This document shows positions 49,051-58,840 of a DNA stretch of 64,000 bases, in pieces; position 1 is the first letter of the stretch, and each line of letters begins with the position of its first letter. The stretch is from Staphylococcus edaphicus. Its GTDB lineage: Bacteria > Bacillota > Bacilli > Staphylococcales > Staphylococcaceae. The notes under the pieces are model-generated. The model ran no database searches, was not told the DNA's origin, and saw nothing but the letters and a program-made list of their open reading frames with translations. The position numbers and the translations under genes were made by a program. Where the stretch lies: positions 1-64,000 of the forward strand of contig NZ_MRZN01000016.1 in NCBI RefSeq assembly GCF_002614725.1, given 5' to 3'.

Positions 49051-49365
49051 ATGGTTGGACAAACAAACCTATTTGACGATATTTTAGAAACAGAAGAACG
49101 GTTCGTAATAGTTGTACAATCACTTGAAGACAAAAATGGTCGCTTACTTAAACGTACATTAAGAGAGTATAGTAGTTTAAAGCATGATCAAATGGAAAGT
49201 CTTTTCGACCATCTTAAAAGTTTATTTGCAGAAGAAGCATTTGAGGAAGGTCAATCTGCATTTTCTATTACTGTTTATACCAACTTAGATTATGCTGCTG
49301 ATCACGTTTATGCACATGTTAAACGACACCGTGGCAAAAAAGACTGGACGCATACATCAAAATAA
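49051..49365 (+). CDS. conserved hypothetical protein
   Basis: A 104-aa cytosolic-looking protein (MVGQTNLFDDILETEERFVI, LKRTLREYSSLKHDQMESLF, then FSITVYTNLDYAADHVYAHV and a basic HVKRHRGKKDW tail). No transmembrane segment or signal. Start ATG 49051 with GAGGTGG just upstream; the frame from GTG 49042 would begin in the ribosome-binding site. I do not recognise the family. A clear terminator follows. Confidence 0.75.
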   Translation: MVGQTNLFDDILETEERFVIVVQSLEDKNGRLLKRTLREYSSLKHDQMESLFDHLKSLFAEEAFEEGQSAFSITVYTNLDYAADHVYAHVKRHRGKKDWTHTSK

Positions 49366-49402
49366 ACAAAATTGTAGGTTGTTACGTACATCGACCTATC
49401 AC

Positions 49403-49434
49403 AAAAGCCGGAAACTATTGTTTTCCGGCTTTTA
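49403..49434 (+). terminator. terminator
   Basis: AAAGCCGGAAA pairs with TTTCCGGCTTT around a short loop, then TATAATAC. Its stem is the same as that of 1801-1847. Confidence 0.85.
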
Positions 49435-49557
49435 TAATACTTTATAACCGCTTAGTGATACAATACAATCTTGTATCACTAAAGTTTAATACAGCTGTTT
49501 ATTTTATAAAACAATAGGGATTCATATAAATAACATACACTAAGGAGCACAAACATT

Positions 49558-49836
49558 ATGAAAATACTAAAACAAAGTAAGCATGTAGACTTAAATTTTG
49601 AAAATTCACCTTCTAGCGAGATGGTTACCATGATATATAAAGCTTTATATCAACTCAATGATGTAGTAATAGGTATTATTTTTTTAATTGGAAGTTTTTT
49701 GTTTTTTAATAATGATACTATGTTTACTGGCACAGTATTTTTCGTAGTTGGAAGTATCCAAATGACTGCTAGACCTTTAATAGCATTTGCACATGATTTA
49801 CATTTAGCATATAAAAATAAGCAAAGACGCAAATAA
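49558..49836 (+). CDS. YrhK-like domain membrane protein
   Basis: A 92-aa protein with two membrane helices (VVIGIIFLIGSFLFF near 35-50 and GTVFFVVGSIQMTARPLIAF near 58-77), matching the YrhK domain (PF14145), ending in a basic HLAYKNKQRRK tail. AAGGAG precedes ATG 49558. Relatives are uncharacterised; some are tied to membrane stress. A long perfect terminator follows. Confidence 0.75.
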   Translation: MKILKQSKHVDLNFENSPSSEMVTMIYKALYQLNDVVIGIIFLIGSFLFFNNDTMFTGTVFFVVGSIQMTARPLIAFAHDLHLAYKNKQRRK

Positions 49837-49922
49837 ATTATTGTGTTTCTTCCCTCTGTAATCATTATCTACCCTAAAGCATATCCTACATACGTTTACC
49901 ATATACGATATGTTATAATTGC

Positions 49923-49962
49923 ATATCAAAAAGACTGGTTCACTGGCCAGTCTTTTTGATAT
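49923..49962. terminator. bidirectional terminator
   Basis: ATATCAAAAAGACTGG pairs with CCAGTCTTTTTGATAT around an 8-nt loop; T-rich on both strands. Confidence 0.85.
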
Positions 49963-50077
49963 ATAAATATTATAAAATTGTATAGTCATTTAACAGCTTT
50001 ATCCTTCTATTAATCATCAAATTACTTAAATTGCTTATCGATTAGCCACGCATAGATAACATCATACTTCTATATGA

Positions 50078-50884
50078 TTATTTCAATAATGATTTCAATG
50101 TATAAGGTATACCATTTTCAGCATTGCTTAACGTGATTTCATCAGCTACTGCTTTTACATTATCATTGCCATTACCCATAGCTACAGCATGACCTACCAC
50201 TTGTAACATAGAAATATCATTTGAGCTATCTCCAAATGCAACCACTTCTGATAATGCTATGCTTAATTTTTTGCATAACGCTGTAACTGCATTTCCTTTT
50301 GACACGCCTCGTGCCATGAATTCTAAGAAATAAGGTTTACTCGTAGTAACATCGATCTCTTCATTAAAATGACCAGCTAATTGTGAATTTAATTCTGTAA
50401 TCGTTGATACATAATCTACGCCCATTACTTTAGGGACACTGTCTTGAATGAATTCTTTTAAATCATTTACACGCTTCATAGGTAATCCAGTTAATTCTGA
50501 TTCTATATCCATGTACTCGTGCTCGCCTTCATAAACTATATAACCATCTTTATAAGTTAATACAAAGAGATTATGTTTGCGACAATAGTCTACAATCAAA
50601 TTAAAATTCTCCTTAGAAACTGTACGACTTTCTTCTACAGTTTCTGAGTTTACATTAATTGTTTTTCCACCATTGTAGCTTATTACGTAACTATGATAGC
50701 TGTCGAGTTGTAATTTTTTAGCTGTTGGCAACATACCTTCAGTTGGTCTACCCGATGCTAAAACAACTTTATAGCCTTGTTGTTGTATATCTATTAAATA
50801 AGATGCTGTTTCAGAACTCACTTGATTTTCATTATTCATCAATGTGTCGTCCATATCCATTACAATCATTTTAAACTTACTCAT
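50078..50884 (-). CDS. Cof-type HAD-superfamily phosphatase
   Basis: A 268-aa HAD hydrolase of the Cof/IIB subclass. Motif I MDMDDTLMNN has the nucleophile Asp; motif II is VVLASGRPTEG; motif III/IV is KGNAVTALCKKL and AFGDSSNDISMLQVVG. A C2B cap lies between about residues 85 and 185. Such enzymes dephosphorylate sugar phosphates or nucleotide cofactors; substrate not predictable. GAAGGGAG precedes ATG 50884. It lies after thrB in the same direction and may be part of that transcript. Confidence 0.9.
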   Translation of the reverse strand: MSKFKMIVMDMDDTLMNNENQVSSETASYLIDIQQQGYKVVLASGRPTEGMLPTAKKLQLDSYHSYVISYNGGKTINVNSETVEESRTVSKENFNLIVDYCRKHNLFVLTYKDGYIVYEGEHEYMDIESELTGLPMKRVNDLKEFIQDSVPKVMGVDYVSTITELNSQLAGHFNEEIDVTTSKPYFLEFMARGVSKGNAVTALCKKLSIALSEVVAFGDSSNDISMLQVVGHAVAMGNGNDNVKAVADEITLSNAENGIPYTLKSLLK

Positions 50885-50931
50885 GTTGTGAATCTCCCTT
50901 CAACGTCTTCACTCTATATTACAACAGATTA

Positions 50932-51849
50932 TTAACGTTGATACAATACTTTAGATCTCACACCCGTTTCATTGATCGTGACGAGTTCCGATCTACAATG
51001 TTTAAACTCACGTTTGAGTGTACGCACTAACTCACCGCTTCTTTCTTGTGCTATTAACGTCAATACAGTTGGACCCGCACCACTGATTACTGTTGCATAT
51101 GCTAGATGTTGTTTTGCAATGCCTTTAATCGTTTGAAATTCTGGGATCAAATGTTGTCTATAGGGTTCGTGAAACCCATCTTGTTCCATCATCTTTCCTG
51201 CCAACTCATAATTATGTTGTATTAATGCACTAATCATCGTGTTACTAATCGCACTATTTTGAACTGCTTTTTCATGTGAAAATGTGTCAGGTAAAGCATT
51301 TCTAGAGTCACTAGTTTTTAATTCATAAGAAGGTATCGTAATGATTATATCGACCCTTGGTGTATCGATATATGAAACATCTGTTACTTTAGTATCAGAA
51401 TTATAATAGCCGAGTACTAGTCCGCCATATATTGTAGGTGCTACATTATCAGGATGACCTTCAAATTCTGTTGCAAGCTGTAACAACTCATATTTAGATA
51501 ATTCAATATCTCCAAAATAATTCGCGATGTAGAGCGCACCAACTAAAGCAGACGCTGAAGATCCAAGACCCCTAGCCAATGGAATTTCACTTCTCATAGA
51601 AATCTCTAATGGAGGTAAGTTTACATCATACTTCAACGCAACTTTTTGAGCTATTTGATAAATATAATGATTGTTATCCGTAGGCAAACCATCAACGTTA
51701 GGTCCTATATGATTAAATGACCATTTTGCCTCTTCATTCACAGTGACATCTAAATATAGAAATTTATTTAATGCCATACCGATAGAATCAAATCCGACAC
51801 CTAAATTAGCTGTAGATGCCGGAATTTTTAAATGTAACACTTCTTTCAT
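50932..51849 (-). CDS. thrB: homoserine kinase ThrB
   Basis: A 305-aa GHMP-family kinase that phosphorylates homoserine in threonine synthesis. N-terminal [19 protein letters not shown], the phosphate loop [16 protein letters not shown] near residues 85-100, [14 protein letters not shown] and C-terminal [12 protein letters not shown] are the three GHMP motifs. It starts 1 bp after thrC, so it is coupled. Last biosynthetic gene of hom-thrC-thrB. Confidence 0.96.
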   Translation of the reverse strand: MKEVLHLKIPASTANLGVGFDSIGMALNKFLYLDVTVNEEAKWSFNHIGPNVDGLPTDNNHYIYQIAQKVALKYDVNLPPLEISMRSEIPLARGLGSSASALVGALYIANYFGDIELSKYELLQLATEFEGHPDNVAPTIYGGLVLGYYNSDTKVTDVSYIDTPRVDIIITIPSYELKTSDSRNALPDTFSHEKAVQNSAISNTMISALIQHNYELAGKMMEQDGFHEPYRQHLIPEFQTIKGIAKQHLAYATVISGAGPTVLTLIAQERSGELVRTLKREFKHCRSELVTINETGVRSKVLYQR

Positions 51850-51850
51850 T

Positions 51851-52912
51851 CTATAGTGCCCCTTTGATGTAATCTAAAATACTCTGTCTATCATTTGGTA
51901 ATGGTTTAATTGGATTATCTAATAGTGAAATAGCAGTATCAGGATCTTTAAGTCCATTACCTGTTAGTACTGCAACGACTTTTTTTCCTTGTGGTAATTG
52001 ACCAGCGCGATGTAATTTAATCAAACCAGCAATCGAAGCATTACTTGCCGGCTCACTAAACACGCCTTCATTACGTGCCATTAACTGATATGCTTCCAAA
52101 ATTTCTTCATCTGTTACGCTATCGATATGACCATTAGACGCTTCAAGAGCATTTGTAGCCTTATCCCAACTTGCCGGATTACCGATTCTGATTGCTGTTG
52201 CCACTGTATCAGGGTGCTTCACAATTTTATTTTGAACAATTGGTGCTGCACCTTCAGCTTGAAAGCCATACATATTTGGTAATTGCGTACCATTTTTTTC
52301 ACTATATTCTTTAAAGCCTTTCCAATATGCAGAAATGTTACCGGCATTACCAACCGGTATAGAGAGGATGTCTGGTGCAGAACCACCTAGTTGTTGAATA
52401 ACTTCAAATGCAGCTGTTTTTTGCCCTTCTAGTCGATAAGGGTTGACTGAATTTACTAATGCAATTTCTCCATTTTTCGCTACCTCTTGCACGATTTCTA
52501 ATGCCTCGTCAAAATTGCCTTCAATTGATACAATTTCTGCACCGTACATAACAGCTTGTGATAATTTACCTAAGGCAATCTTACCTTCAGGAATAACCAC
52601 GATTGCCTTCAGACCAGCCCTAGCAGCATAGGCAGCTGCAGATGCCGAAGTGTTCCCGGTTGACGCACAAATCACTATTTTCTTTCCTTCTTCTTTGGCT
52701 TTAGCCATTGCCATAACCATACCTCTGTCTTTGAAAGAACCTGTTGGATTTGCACCTTCATATTTAACATGTAATTCAATACCTAATTTCTCAGACATAT
52801 TTGCACAATAAATCAAAGGTGTATGTCCTTCATTTAATGTAAGTGCAGGTGTTGCTTTATTTACAGGTAAATATGTCTTAAATTCTTCAACTAACCCTTG
52901 CCAATTTTTCAT
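51851..52912 (-). CDS. thrC: threonine synthase ThrC
   Basis: A 353-aa PLP enzyme (fold type II) that turns phosphohomoserine into threonine. The Schiff-base lysine is Lys61 in [31 protein letters not shown] binds the cofactor phosphate region, and [13 protein letters not shown] closes the fold. It is the short, SAM-independent form. Five bp separate it from hom. Confidence 0.96.
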   Translation of the reverse strand: MKNWQGLVEEFKTYLPVNKATPALTLNEGHTPLIYCANMSEKLGIELHVKYEGANPTGSFKDRGMVMAMAKAKEEGKKIVICASTGNTSASAAAYAARAGLKAIVVIPEGKIALGKLSQAVMYGAEIVSIEGNFDEALEIVQEVAKNGEIALVNSVNPYRLEGQKTAAFEVIQQLGGSAPDILSIPVGNAGNISAYWKGFKEYSEKNGTQLPNMYGFQAEGAAPIVQNKIVKHPDTVATAIRIGNPASWDKATNALEASNGHIDSVTDEEILEAYQLMARNEGVFSEPASNASIAGLIKLHRAGQLPQGKKVVAVLTGNGLKDPDTAISLLDNPIKPLPNDRQSILDYIKGAL

Positions 52913-52917
52913 AGTGA

Positions 52918-54198
52918 TTAAACTCCTTCTACTGGATAAATTTTCTTAACAATGTATCCAGATTCTGTGATAGACGATTCTGGATTTTCATCTATACCTA
53001 TAATTACGGCACCTATCGTATGTGCATCTCGTTCAGTTACAGCTAATGATTTATGAAATGGTAACTGACCTTTAAGCGAAGTCTCAACTTTATTTACTTC
53101 TTCACCGTCAGTTTGAATAACTACATAGTAACTTTCTTTGTTTTTTAATGAAATTGTTTCTGATTCATCCATCATTTCTTTTGTTTTTTCAGTTTTTAAT
53201 TCGAAATGAGGTGGTAATGTGTGCAAGTTCGTCTCGAAATTTAATGTAACATTTAATAAATCACTTACTACTGCACTACCAGTAGCTAAACTCCCGGCAC
53301 CTTTACCATAAAACATTGTTTCTCCAACTGCGTCACCAATGACATAAATGGCGTTATATTCATCTTCCACAGAAGCAAGTTGATGCGCATTATTAACAAG
53401 CGTAGGAGCTACGGAAGCCTGTACTTGTCCGTTTTCGTATGTGCCTTTACCTATCAACTTAATTTTATAACCTAGCTTATCTGCAACTTGAATATCTTCA
53501 GACGCTACATCACTGATACCATGTCTATCTACATCATTCAAATTTATAACTCGGTTAAATGATAAATAAGAGGTAATGACTACTTTTCTAGCTGCATCTA
53601 TACCTTCAACATCATCTGTAGGATCAGCTTCAGCAAAACCTAATTTTTGCGCTTCATCTAAAGCATCTTCAAAAGTAGACCCTTCTTTCGTCATTTTACT
53701 TAAAATAAAATTAGACGTACCATTCAATATGCCCATAAATTTACTAATATTGTTTGCATTTAATCCATTATTAATTGCATTAACAATAGGTATACCACCA
53801 GCAACACTCGCTTCATATTTCAGTGCTACATCATTTTCTTGAGCTAAATCTTCTAAAACATTTAAATGAACCGCTAATAAATCTTTATTTGCCGTTACGA
53901 CATGTTTTTTTTGACTTAATGCACGTTTCAACCAATCTACTGTTGGTTCAATACCGCCCATGACCTCAACAATAATATCAATTGAATCATCGTTTAAAAT
54001 GTCATCTATATTTTCAGTTAAATGATAACTCGACACATTTATTGGTCTAGGTCTTGATGTATCTCTAACTAAAATGTGTCGAATATTAATATCTTTATTC
54101 ATAGTTTCTTTTATTTGTTCTCTATTTTCTTCAATAATTTTAACTACACCAGAACCTACAGTTCCTAAGCCAAGCAAGGCTACATTTAATTCTCTCAT
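52918..54198 (-). CDS. hom: homoserine dehydrogenase Hom
   Basis: A 426-aa NAD(P)-dependent enzyme that reduces aspartate semialdehyde to homoserine. Nucleotide motif [14 protein letters not shown] at residues 9-22, catalytic region [20 protein letters not shown] and [19 protein letters not shown], and a C-terminal ACT domain (about 350-426) for threonine feedback. GGAGGAATG-like sequence precedes the ATG. First gene of the threonine operon. Confidence 0.96.
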   Translation of the reverse strand: MRELNVALLGLGTVGSGVVKIIEENREQIKETMNKDINIRHILVRDTSRPRPINVSSYHLTENIDDILNDDSIDIIVEVMGGIEPTVDWLKRALSQKKHVVTANKDLLAVHLNVLEDLAQENDVALKYEASVAGGIPIVNAINNGLNANNISKFMGILNGTSNFILSKMTKEGSTFEDALDEAQKLGFAEADPTDDVEGIDAARKVVITSYLSFNRVINLNDVDRHGISDVASEDIQVADKLGYKIKLIGKGTYENGQVQASVAPTLVNNAHQLASVEDEYNAIYVIGDAVGETMFYGKGAGSLATGSAVVSDLLNVTLNFETNLHTLPPHFELKTEKTKEMMDESETISLKNKESYYVVIQTDGEEVNKVETSLKGQLPFHKSLAVTERDAHTIGAVIIGIDENPESSITESGYIVKKIYPVEGV

Positions 54199-54267
54199 AA
54201 ATTCATTCCTCCGATTGTTCTTCTTAAAAATACAATTGTACAGTTGAAAAATACTTGAATATGGTAT

Positions 54268-54296
54268 AGTATAAATTCATTCATTATTTTTGTAAA
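54268..54296 (-). promoter_or_regulatory. promoter of hom-thrC-thrB
   Basis: On the minus strand TTTACA (54291-54296), a 17-bp spacer and TATACT (54268-54273), 70 bp before the hom start. Confidence 0.65.
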
Positions 54297-54352
54297 GGTT
54301 CAATATTTAATCGTATATCTATACTATCACTCCCGTGATAAAAACTAAACAA

Positions 54353-54367
54353 AATTTTCTGATTTTT
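54353..54367 (+). promoter_or_regulatory. CodY-like box upstream of the aspartokinase gene
   Basis: AATTTTCTGATTTTT matches the CodY consensus AATTTTCWGAAAATT at 12 of 15 positions. It is in the shared hom/aspartokinase spacer, 20 bp before the aspartokinase start, and could regulate both sides. Confidence 0.55.
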
Positions 54368-54387
54368 TAGAAAGGTTGGTTTTCATA

Positions 54388-55755
54388 ATGAAAGTAGCGA
54401 AATTTGGAGGAAGTTCTGTATCCAATGCAGAACAGATCAAAAAAGTATTAAATATTGTAAATTCAGATGCTAATCGGAAAATTATCATCGTATCCGCACC
54501 GGGTAAACGTCACAGTGAAGATGTAAAAACTACAGACCTACTGATTCGTTTATATGAAAAAGTTATTGATGGATTAGATTACATTGCCAAAAAAGAAGAG
54601 ATCATTCAAAGATATGCAGATATCATTGTCGAATTAAACATGAATCGTCATTTATTGTCTTTAATTGACGAAACACTTGAATCGTATATCGCTAAATTAA
54701 AGAATAAACCTTCCCGTTTATTAGATGCATTACTTTCTTGTGGCGAAAATTTTAATGCCCAATTAATTGCTGAATATAATAATAGTCAAGGTATTCCAAC
54801 ACGCTATCTCTCTCCTGGAGAAGCAGGTATCCTGGTCACTGATTTACCTCAAAATGCACAAATTTTAGAACAATCTTATGAAAATTTGTATAAATTACGT
54901 GAATATGAGGAAAAACTGATTATCCCGGGTTTCTTCGGCGTTTCACGTCAAAATTATGTAGTAACCTTCCCCAGAGGTGGCTCTGATATCACTGGTGCCA
55001 TTGTGGCTAGAGGAATACGTGCTGATTTATATGAAAATTTCACAGATGTTTCTGGTATATTTAGAGCAAACCCTACTATAGTAAAAAAACCAGAAGTTAT
55101 TGATGAAATCACATATCGAGAAATGCGTGAGCTATCCTATGCGGGATTTGGCGTATTTCATGATGAAGCCCTGCAACCATTGCACAAAGATAGAATCCCT
55201 GTCGTAATTAAAAATACAAATAGACCAAATGATATTGGTACTTATATTCGTCATGATAGAGAAATAAATTCTAATAATATTGTTAGTGGTATTAGCTGTG
55301 ATAAAGGGTTTACAGTTTTAAATATTAAAAAATATTTAATGAATAGACAAGTTGGTTTTACGAGGAAAATTTTAGCAGTCCTAGAAGATTATCACATTTC
55401 TTTTGACCATATGCCATCAGGTATTGATAGCATCAGCCTCATTATGCGTTCAAAAGAAATTCAAAATATAGAAGAACATGTACTCAATGATATTCGTAAT
55501 CACTGTGATGTTGATGAATTAAGTGTCGAACATGACTTAGCAATTTTAATGGTCGTTGGTGAAGGTATGCATAGAATTACTGGAACAGCTAATACTATTA
55601 CACATGCCTTAGCTGAATCTAAAATTAATTTAAAAATGATGAACCAAGGTGCTTCTGAAATCTCTATGATGTTTGGTATCCACGTTTCTGATGCCGAACA
55701 AGCAGTTAAATCAACTTATGAATATTGTTATAATGGTAAGTGTATAAAATTATAG
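54388..55755 (+). CDS. aspartate kinase
   Basis: A 455-aa aspartokinase: KVAKFGGSSVSNAEQIKKV at the N-terminus, then the kinase core (FPRGGSDITGAIVARGIRAD, ENFTDVSGIFRANP, REMRELSYAGFGVFHDEAL) and two ACT domains (about residues 305-455). It phosphorylates aspartate, the entry to the threonine, methionine and lysine pathways. Its place divergent from hom suggests it feeds threonine synthesis; staphylococci have a second aspartokinase with the lysine genes. ATG 54388 is preferred; upstream TTG 54376 has no site. Gene symbols differ between strains, so none is given. Confidence 0.93.
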   Translation: MKVAKFGGSSVSNAEQIKKVLNIVNSDANRKIIIVSAPGKRHSEDVKTTDLLIRLYEKVIDGLDYIAKKEEIIQRYADIIVELNMNRHLLSLIDETLESYIAKLKNKPSRLLDALLSCGENFNAQLIAEYNNSQGIPTRYLSPGEAGILVTDLPQNAQILEQSYENLYKLREYEEKLIIPGFFGVSRQNYVVTFPRGGSDITGAIVARGIRADLYENFTDVSGIFRANPTIVKKPEVIDEITYREMRELSYAGFGVFHDEALQPLHKDRIPVVIKNTNRPNDIGTYIRHDREINSNNIVSGISCDKGFTVLNIKKYLMNRQVGFTRKILAVLEDYHISFDHMPSGIDSISLIMRSKEIQNIEEHVLNDIRNHCDVDELSVEHDLAILMVVGEGMHRITGTANTITHALAESKINLKMMNQGASEISMMFGIHVSDAEQAVKSTYEYCYNGKCIKL

Positions 55756-55887
55756 TGAACTATTACGTAGGCCAATCATAATAATCGTTAAAGCTATTTT
55801 ATAGGTTTATTGATTAATTCATAAATCTTAAATCCTCTACACTAAACATTATGAAACCTTACGCTTTCCTTAAAATAGACTAAATAA

Positions 55888-55945
55888 AAATCCTTCAAAG
55901 TCATAGCTTCAGCTTTTTAAACTTTCCAATGATTTGAAGGACTTT
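55888..55945 (-). terminator. terminator of the 194-aa gene
   Basis: AGTCCTTCAAATCAT pairs with ATGACTTTGAAGGAT on the minus strand (inner AAGCTGAAGC region unpaired), followed by TTTTTATTTA. Confidence 0.75.
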
Positions 55946-56528
55946 ATATAGCTTTTTTCTCTGATATAAGAGCTTGATTAATTCTTTCATCGCCTACCAC
56001 TAATCGTAGAATTACAAATTGATAATAACTTAATGAATCTATAACACTTCTATAATTTGGTAATTGATGATAATCTATAGGATCCAATAATTCATACATT
56101 AATACAATTTCTGGCTTAATATAATCGACATCCCACTTAATAGAATGAAAATAAATATTCTTTTCTGGCAAGCGAATATTGTGATTCCATCTAAACATCC
56201 ATTCTTCATCTTCAACATCATACACGATGATAGTCATAATCAATTTTTCATCATCAAATATTTCTACATGGCTAATATTTTCAAAATTTAATTCACTATA
56301 CTCTGATGATGCTTGGACAGTGTCATGTAGTACAGTACGATTTTCTTTGGGTATATACTTTAAGACTTCACCCAAAAATTTTCTTTCAACACTAATATCA
56401 ACTTTATCATTTAGATTAAATTCATCATGCAAAAATAATTGTTTGGCAACCTCGCCATTAAATTTAAATAAATTAGGTACTTTTTCATTTAAAGTTTTTA
56501 CAATATTTTTCACTTTTTTATTATCCAA
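55944..56528 (-). CDS. conserved hypothetical protein
   Basis: A 194-aa cytosolic protein (MDNKKVKNIVKTLNEKVPNL, VERKFLGEVLKYIPKENRTV, IFDDEKLIMTIIVYDVEDEE, WMFRWNHNIRLPEKN, then YYQFVILRLVVGDERINQAL). No membrane segments. AAGGGGG is 7 nt upstream of TTG 56528; the longer frame to 56561 has no site. I do not recognise the family. It is followed by a strong terminator and lies near another uncharacterised gene in the same direction. Confidence 0.7.
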   Translation of the reverse strand: MDNKKVKNIVKTLNEKVPNLFKFNGEVAKQLFLHDEFNLNDKVDISVERKFLGEVLKYIPKENRTVLHDTVQASSEYSELNFENISHVEIFDDEKLIMTIIVYDVEDEEWMFRWNHNIRLPEKNIYFHSIKWDVDYIKPEIVLMYELLDPIDYHQLPNYRSVIDSLSYYQFVILRLVVGDERINQALISEKKAI

Positions 56529-56638
56529 AAGTGCACCCCCTTTTAAAGTAAGCGTTTCCAATAATACATATTATATAATTTGTAGGTTCATTTTTCAATG
56601 CATTAAACACAAAAATGTGAAATAAAGCACAAATACTT

Positions 56639-57136
56639 TTAAAATTCGCCAATTTCTATGTATTGCTCATCATCTTCAATAATAGGATCTGGTCTATTCA
56701 TAAGTAACACATTATGCGCACAATCCTTGAGTGTATTTTGTATTTCTGCAACGGCAGGTGCAGTTTGATATAATGTATCTTTATTCATAAAAGGTGCAGA
56801 GACAAAGTAAAAGCGAATTTGATATTTAGAAAATGTTTCTACAACACCATTACCCAGTAGCATGTGACTTGCACTATCAACCAAAGCATTAGGGATGATA
56901 ATATTAAAGTCTGTAGATTTTGATACATATCTAATAATATCAGTAGAATAACTGATGACTGAAACCTTAGTATTTGACTTATAAAGTTCATCTATAATTT
57001 TATAGGCAAATGGGTGATTGTCAAAAGCAATAATATCATCCCATTGGATTGATTTTGTAACTTGTTCAAAGTATTTTTTTATAGAGCTCAAATCACGTTT
57101 CACCGTCTTCCTTAAGTTATATTGTGCATTATCCAT
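56639..57136 (-). CDS. hypothetical protein resembling a DeoR-type sensor domain
   Basis: A 165-aa protein without a helix-turn-helix. The order IQWDDIIAFDNHPFAYKIID, VSVISYSTDIIRYVS, FNIIIPNALVDSASHMLLGN, FYFVSAPFMNKD is like the sugar-phosphate-isomerase-like C-terminal domain of DeoR regulators (conserved there as D-G-T, V-T-N and G-x-G strands). If so, it is a sensor domain without its DNA-binding half. This is an inference from pattern only. ATG 57136 has a weak site; GTG twelve codons in has AAGGA upstream and may be the true start. Confidence 0.6.
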   Translation of the reverse strand: MDNAQYNLRKTVKRDLSSIKKYFEQVTKSIQWDDIIAFDNHPFAYKIIDELYKSNTKVSVISYSTDIIRYVSKSTDFNIIIPNALVDSASHMLLGNGVVETFSKYQIRFYFVSAPFMNKDTLYQTAPAVAEIQNTLKDCAHNVLLMNRPDPIIEDDEQYIEIGEF

Positions 57137-57358
57137 TATAACGATTTACAGATTCGAATCATACTCATTTCATTATACTTTTTAAGTATTTATAATATTG
57201 TATGATTTGATATCAAATAAGCACGCCATCATTATTAAACACTGTGTTTAAATAATTTGGTTCAGCTAAATATTTTAGAATTATAGAATTTGTGCTAAGT
57301 TAAATAAAAGCGTAAAATAAGATTAAATAAAAAATTAAATAAGATTAGGATGATACAC

Positions 57359-58222
57359 ATGTTTTTCCCGTTAATATTAATTGTAATTATAATACTATTA
57401 ATTGTCATTATAATTATTGATCATCGAGTGATGCAAAATAAACTTGATACTGAAATATATTCGAAAGATCAATTAGTTACAAAAATTAGCACAGTAACCC
57501 GTGAGAATACACATTTAAAAAATCAAATGTTGGATATTGATTCAAACAATGATACACATCACCATGGTTTACGAAAAGCTAAGCAAGATTTAACTGGCAT
57601 CTTAAACCATTATCAAAATGAAGGTGTCCTTCAATATTTTGATATTATCGCTACTGGCAACTTAGCAGTAAAACATCCACTTTTTGAATATGCAAGAACT
57701 TTCGACTATGTAGTGATTACAGAAAAAGGTATTTTTAATATCAATGTTAAAAATTGGAAGCAAAAAACTTTTTACCATTTTACTGCTGATACAACAACTA
57801 GCAATGAATCAAGTTTAAATGATTCTACAGATCAAACAGTGGGACGTTATATTGCAAATCAATTCCATAGCCAGTTTCAATCAACACGTTCAACAACATA
57901 TACATTCATTGAACGCATTAAAAATAATTCAGTAATATATGACTTTTATAATTATGATCCTTTTGAGCAAGCATCTATCAATACACAAGCATTAGAAGCG
58001 AAAATTCACGAAAAACTAAACCAACAAATCAAGAATATAGGCCTAGTATATTTCACTGATGGCAGTGTGAATATTATCGATGGTCCGTCAACTAGAGGGG
58101 ATTATGTTGAAACTGTTTCTTCTAAGTCTTCATTACAACAAATTATAGGAGATACGATTCAAACATCAGATTATGCATTATCTAAAGAACAATATGATAA
58201 ATTAGTAGCACGTTTTTACTAA
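57359..58222 (+). CDS. membrane-anchored protein with a NERD-like domain
   Basis: A 287-aa protein with an N-terminal membrane helix (residues 1-22, very Ile/Leu rich), a coiled stretch (about 30-90), and a domain whose centre FDYVVITEKGIFNINVKNWK resembles the nuclease-related NERD domain (D-x-V-V...G-x-F-x-I-x-x-K-N). The C-terminal part is less clear. NERD proteins are suspected nucleases, but the role is uncertain. ATG 57359 with AGGA upstream. It is convergent with the membrane nuclease gene. Confidence 0.7.
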   Translation: MFFPLILIVIIILLIVIIIIDHRVMQNKLDTEIYSKDQLVTKISTVTRENTHLKNQMLDIDSNNDTHHHGLRKAKQDLTGILNHYQNEGVLQYFDIIATGNLAVKHPLFEYARTFDYVVITEKGIFNINVKNWKQKTFYHFTADTTTSNESSLNDSTDQTVGRYIANQFHSQFQSTRSTTYTFIERIKNNSVIYDFYNYDPFEQASINTQALEAKIHEKLNQQIKNIGLVYFTDGSVNIIDGPSTRGDYVETVSSKSSLQQIIGDTIQTSDYALSKEQYDKLVARFY

Positions 58223-58246
58223 TTTATCATATTAAGTCAAAATCAA

Positions 58247-58290
58247 TAAAGCTGTAAGTATCACCTGAAAGGGTTTACTTACAGCTTTTA
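58247..58290. terminator. bidirectional terminator
   Basis: AAAGCTGTAAGTA pairs with TACTTACAGCTTT; T-rich on both sides. Serves the NERD-like gene and the convergent nuclease gene. Confidence 0.85.
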
Positions 58291-58309
58291 TTTGTTCCAA
58301 AATTAGACT

Positions 58310-58840
58310 TTAACTCCAAATGTTGACGTGTTTTTCTTTTGCTATGTCTTCTGCCTTTTCAAAAACATCTCTATATTTACCATTAGGCGAATAATATTTT
58401 TCTCTCGCTAACCCTTTTTTGACTAACTGTTCATTGAACATAGTCTTTTCACCGATCCAAACATAGGCCAACGTTCTACCATATCGATCTTCTTTTTCTT
58501 TATCATATTCTAAGTATACATCCTTGTTAGTCAATTGCGCTTTTGTATAATCAGAAGCTTCTTTTCCATACGGTTGTACCGGTGTATTCGGCTTAACTGT
58601 TTCAGGTGTATCAACTCCGATAAGTCTAACTTTTAATTGTTCATTACGCCCGTTTTGAGCAACTAAAGTATCGCCGTCTACAACACGTGTCACGTGGACT
58701 TTTTCAGTATTTTGAGGTGCAGAAGACGTATCTACCGCATTATTTTGAAATGGTCCTGTTTGATTAACATATTGAAAAGCTAATACACCCAATATCACTA
58801 CGATAACGATTATACTAGTCACTGTTTTTTTAGAATTCAC
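58310..58840 (-). CDS. nuc2: membrane-anchored thermonuclease (Nuc2-like)
   Basis: A 176-aa staphylococcal-nuclease-fold protein. A membrane anchor (VTSIIVIVVILGVLAFQYV, residues 7-25) precedes the domain. The calcium and catalytic residues are in VVDGDTLVA (Asp), VRLIGVDTPETV (Arg, Asp, Glu) and KEKEDRYGRTLAYVW (Arg). It cuts DNA and RNA at the cell surface. No signal-peptidase site follows the anchor. GTG 58840, with AAGTAGGTG upstream, gives the S. aureus-like length; a TTG at 58870 is possible. Confidence 0.9.
   Translation of the reverse strand: MNSKKTVTSIIVIVVILGVLAFQYVNQTGPFQNNAVDTSSAPQNTEKVHVTRVVDGDTLVAQNGRNEQLKVRLIGVDTPETVKPNTPVQPYGKEASDYTKAQLTNKDVYLEYDKEKEDRYGRTLAYVWIGEKTMFNEQLVKKGLAREKYYSPNGKYRDVFEKAEDIAKEKHVNIWS

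Noticed and set aside
54199-54387. T-box or lysine/threonine riboswitch before the hom/aspartokinase genes
   Set aside because: The spacer is only about 190 bp, shared by two divergent promoters, and shows no T-box motif or leader terminator pair.
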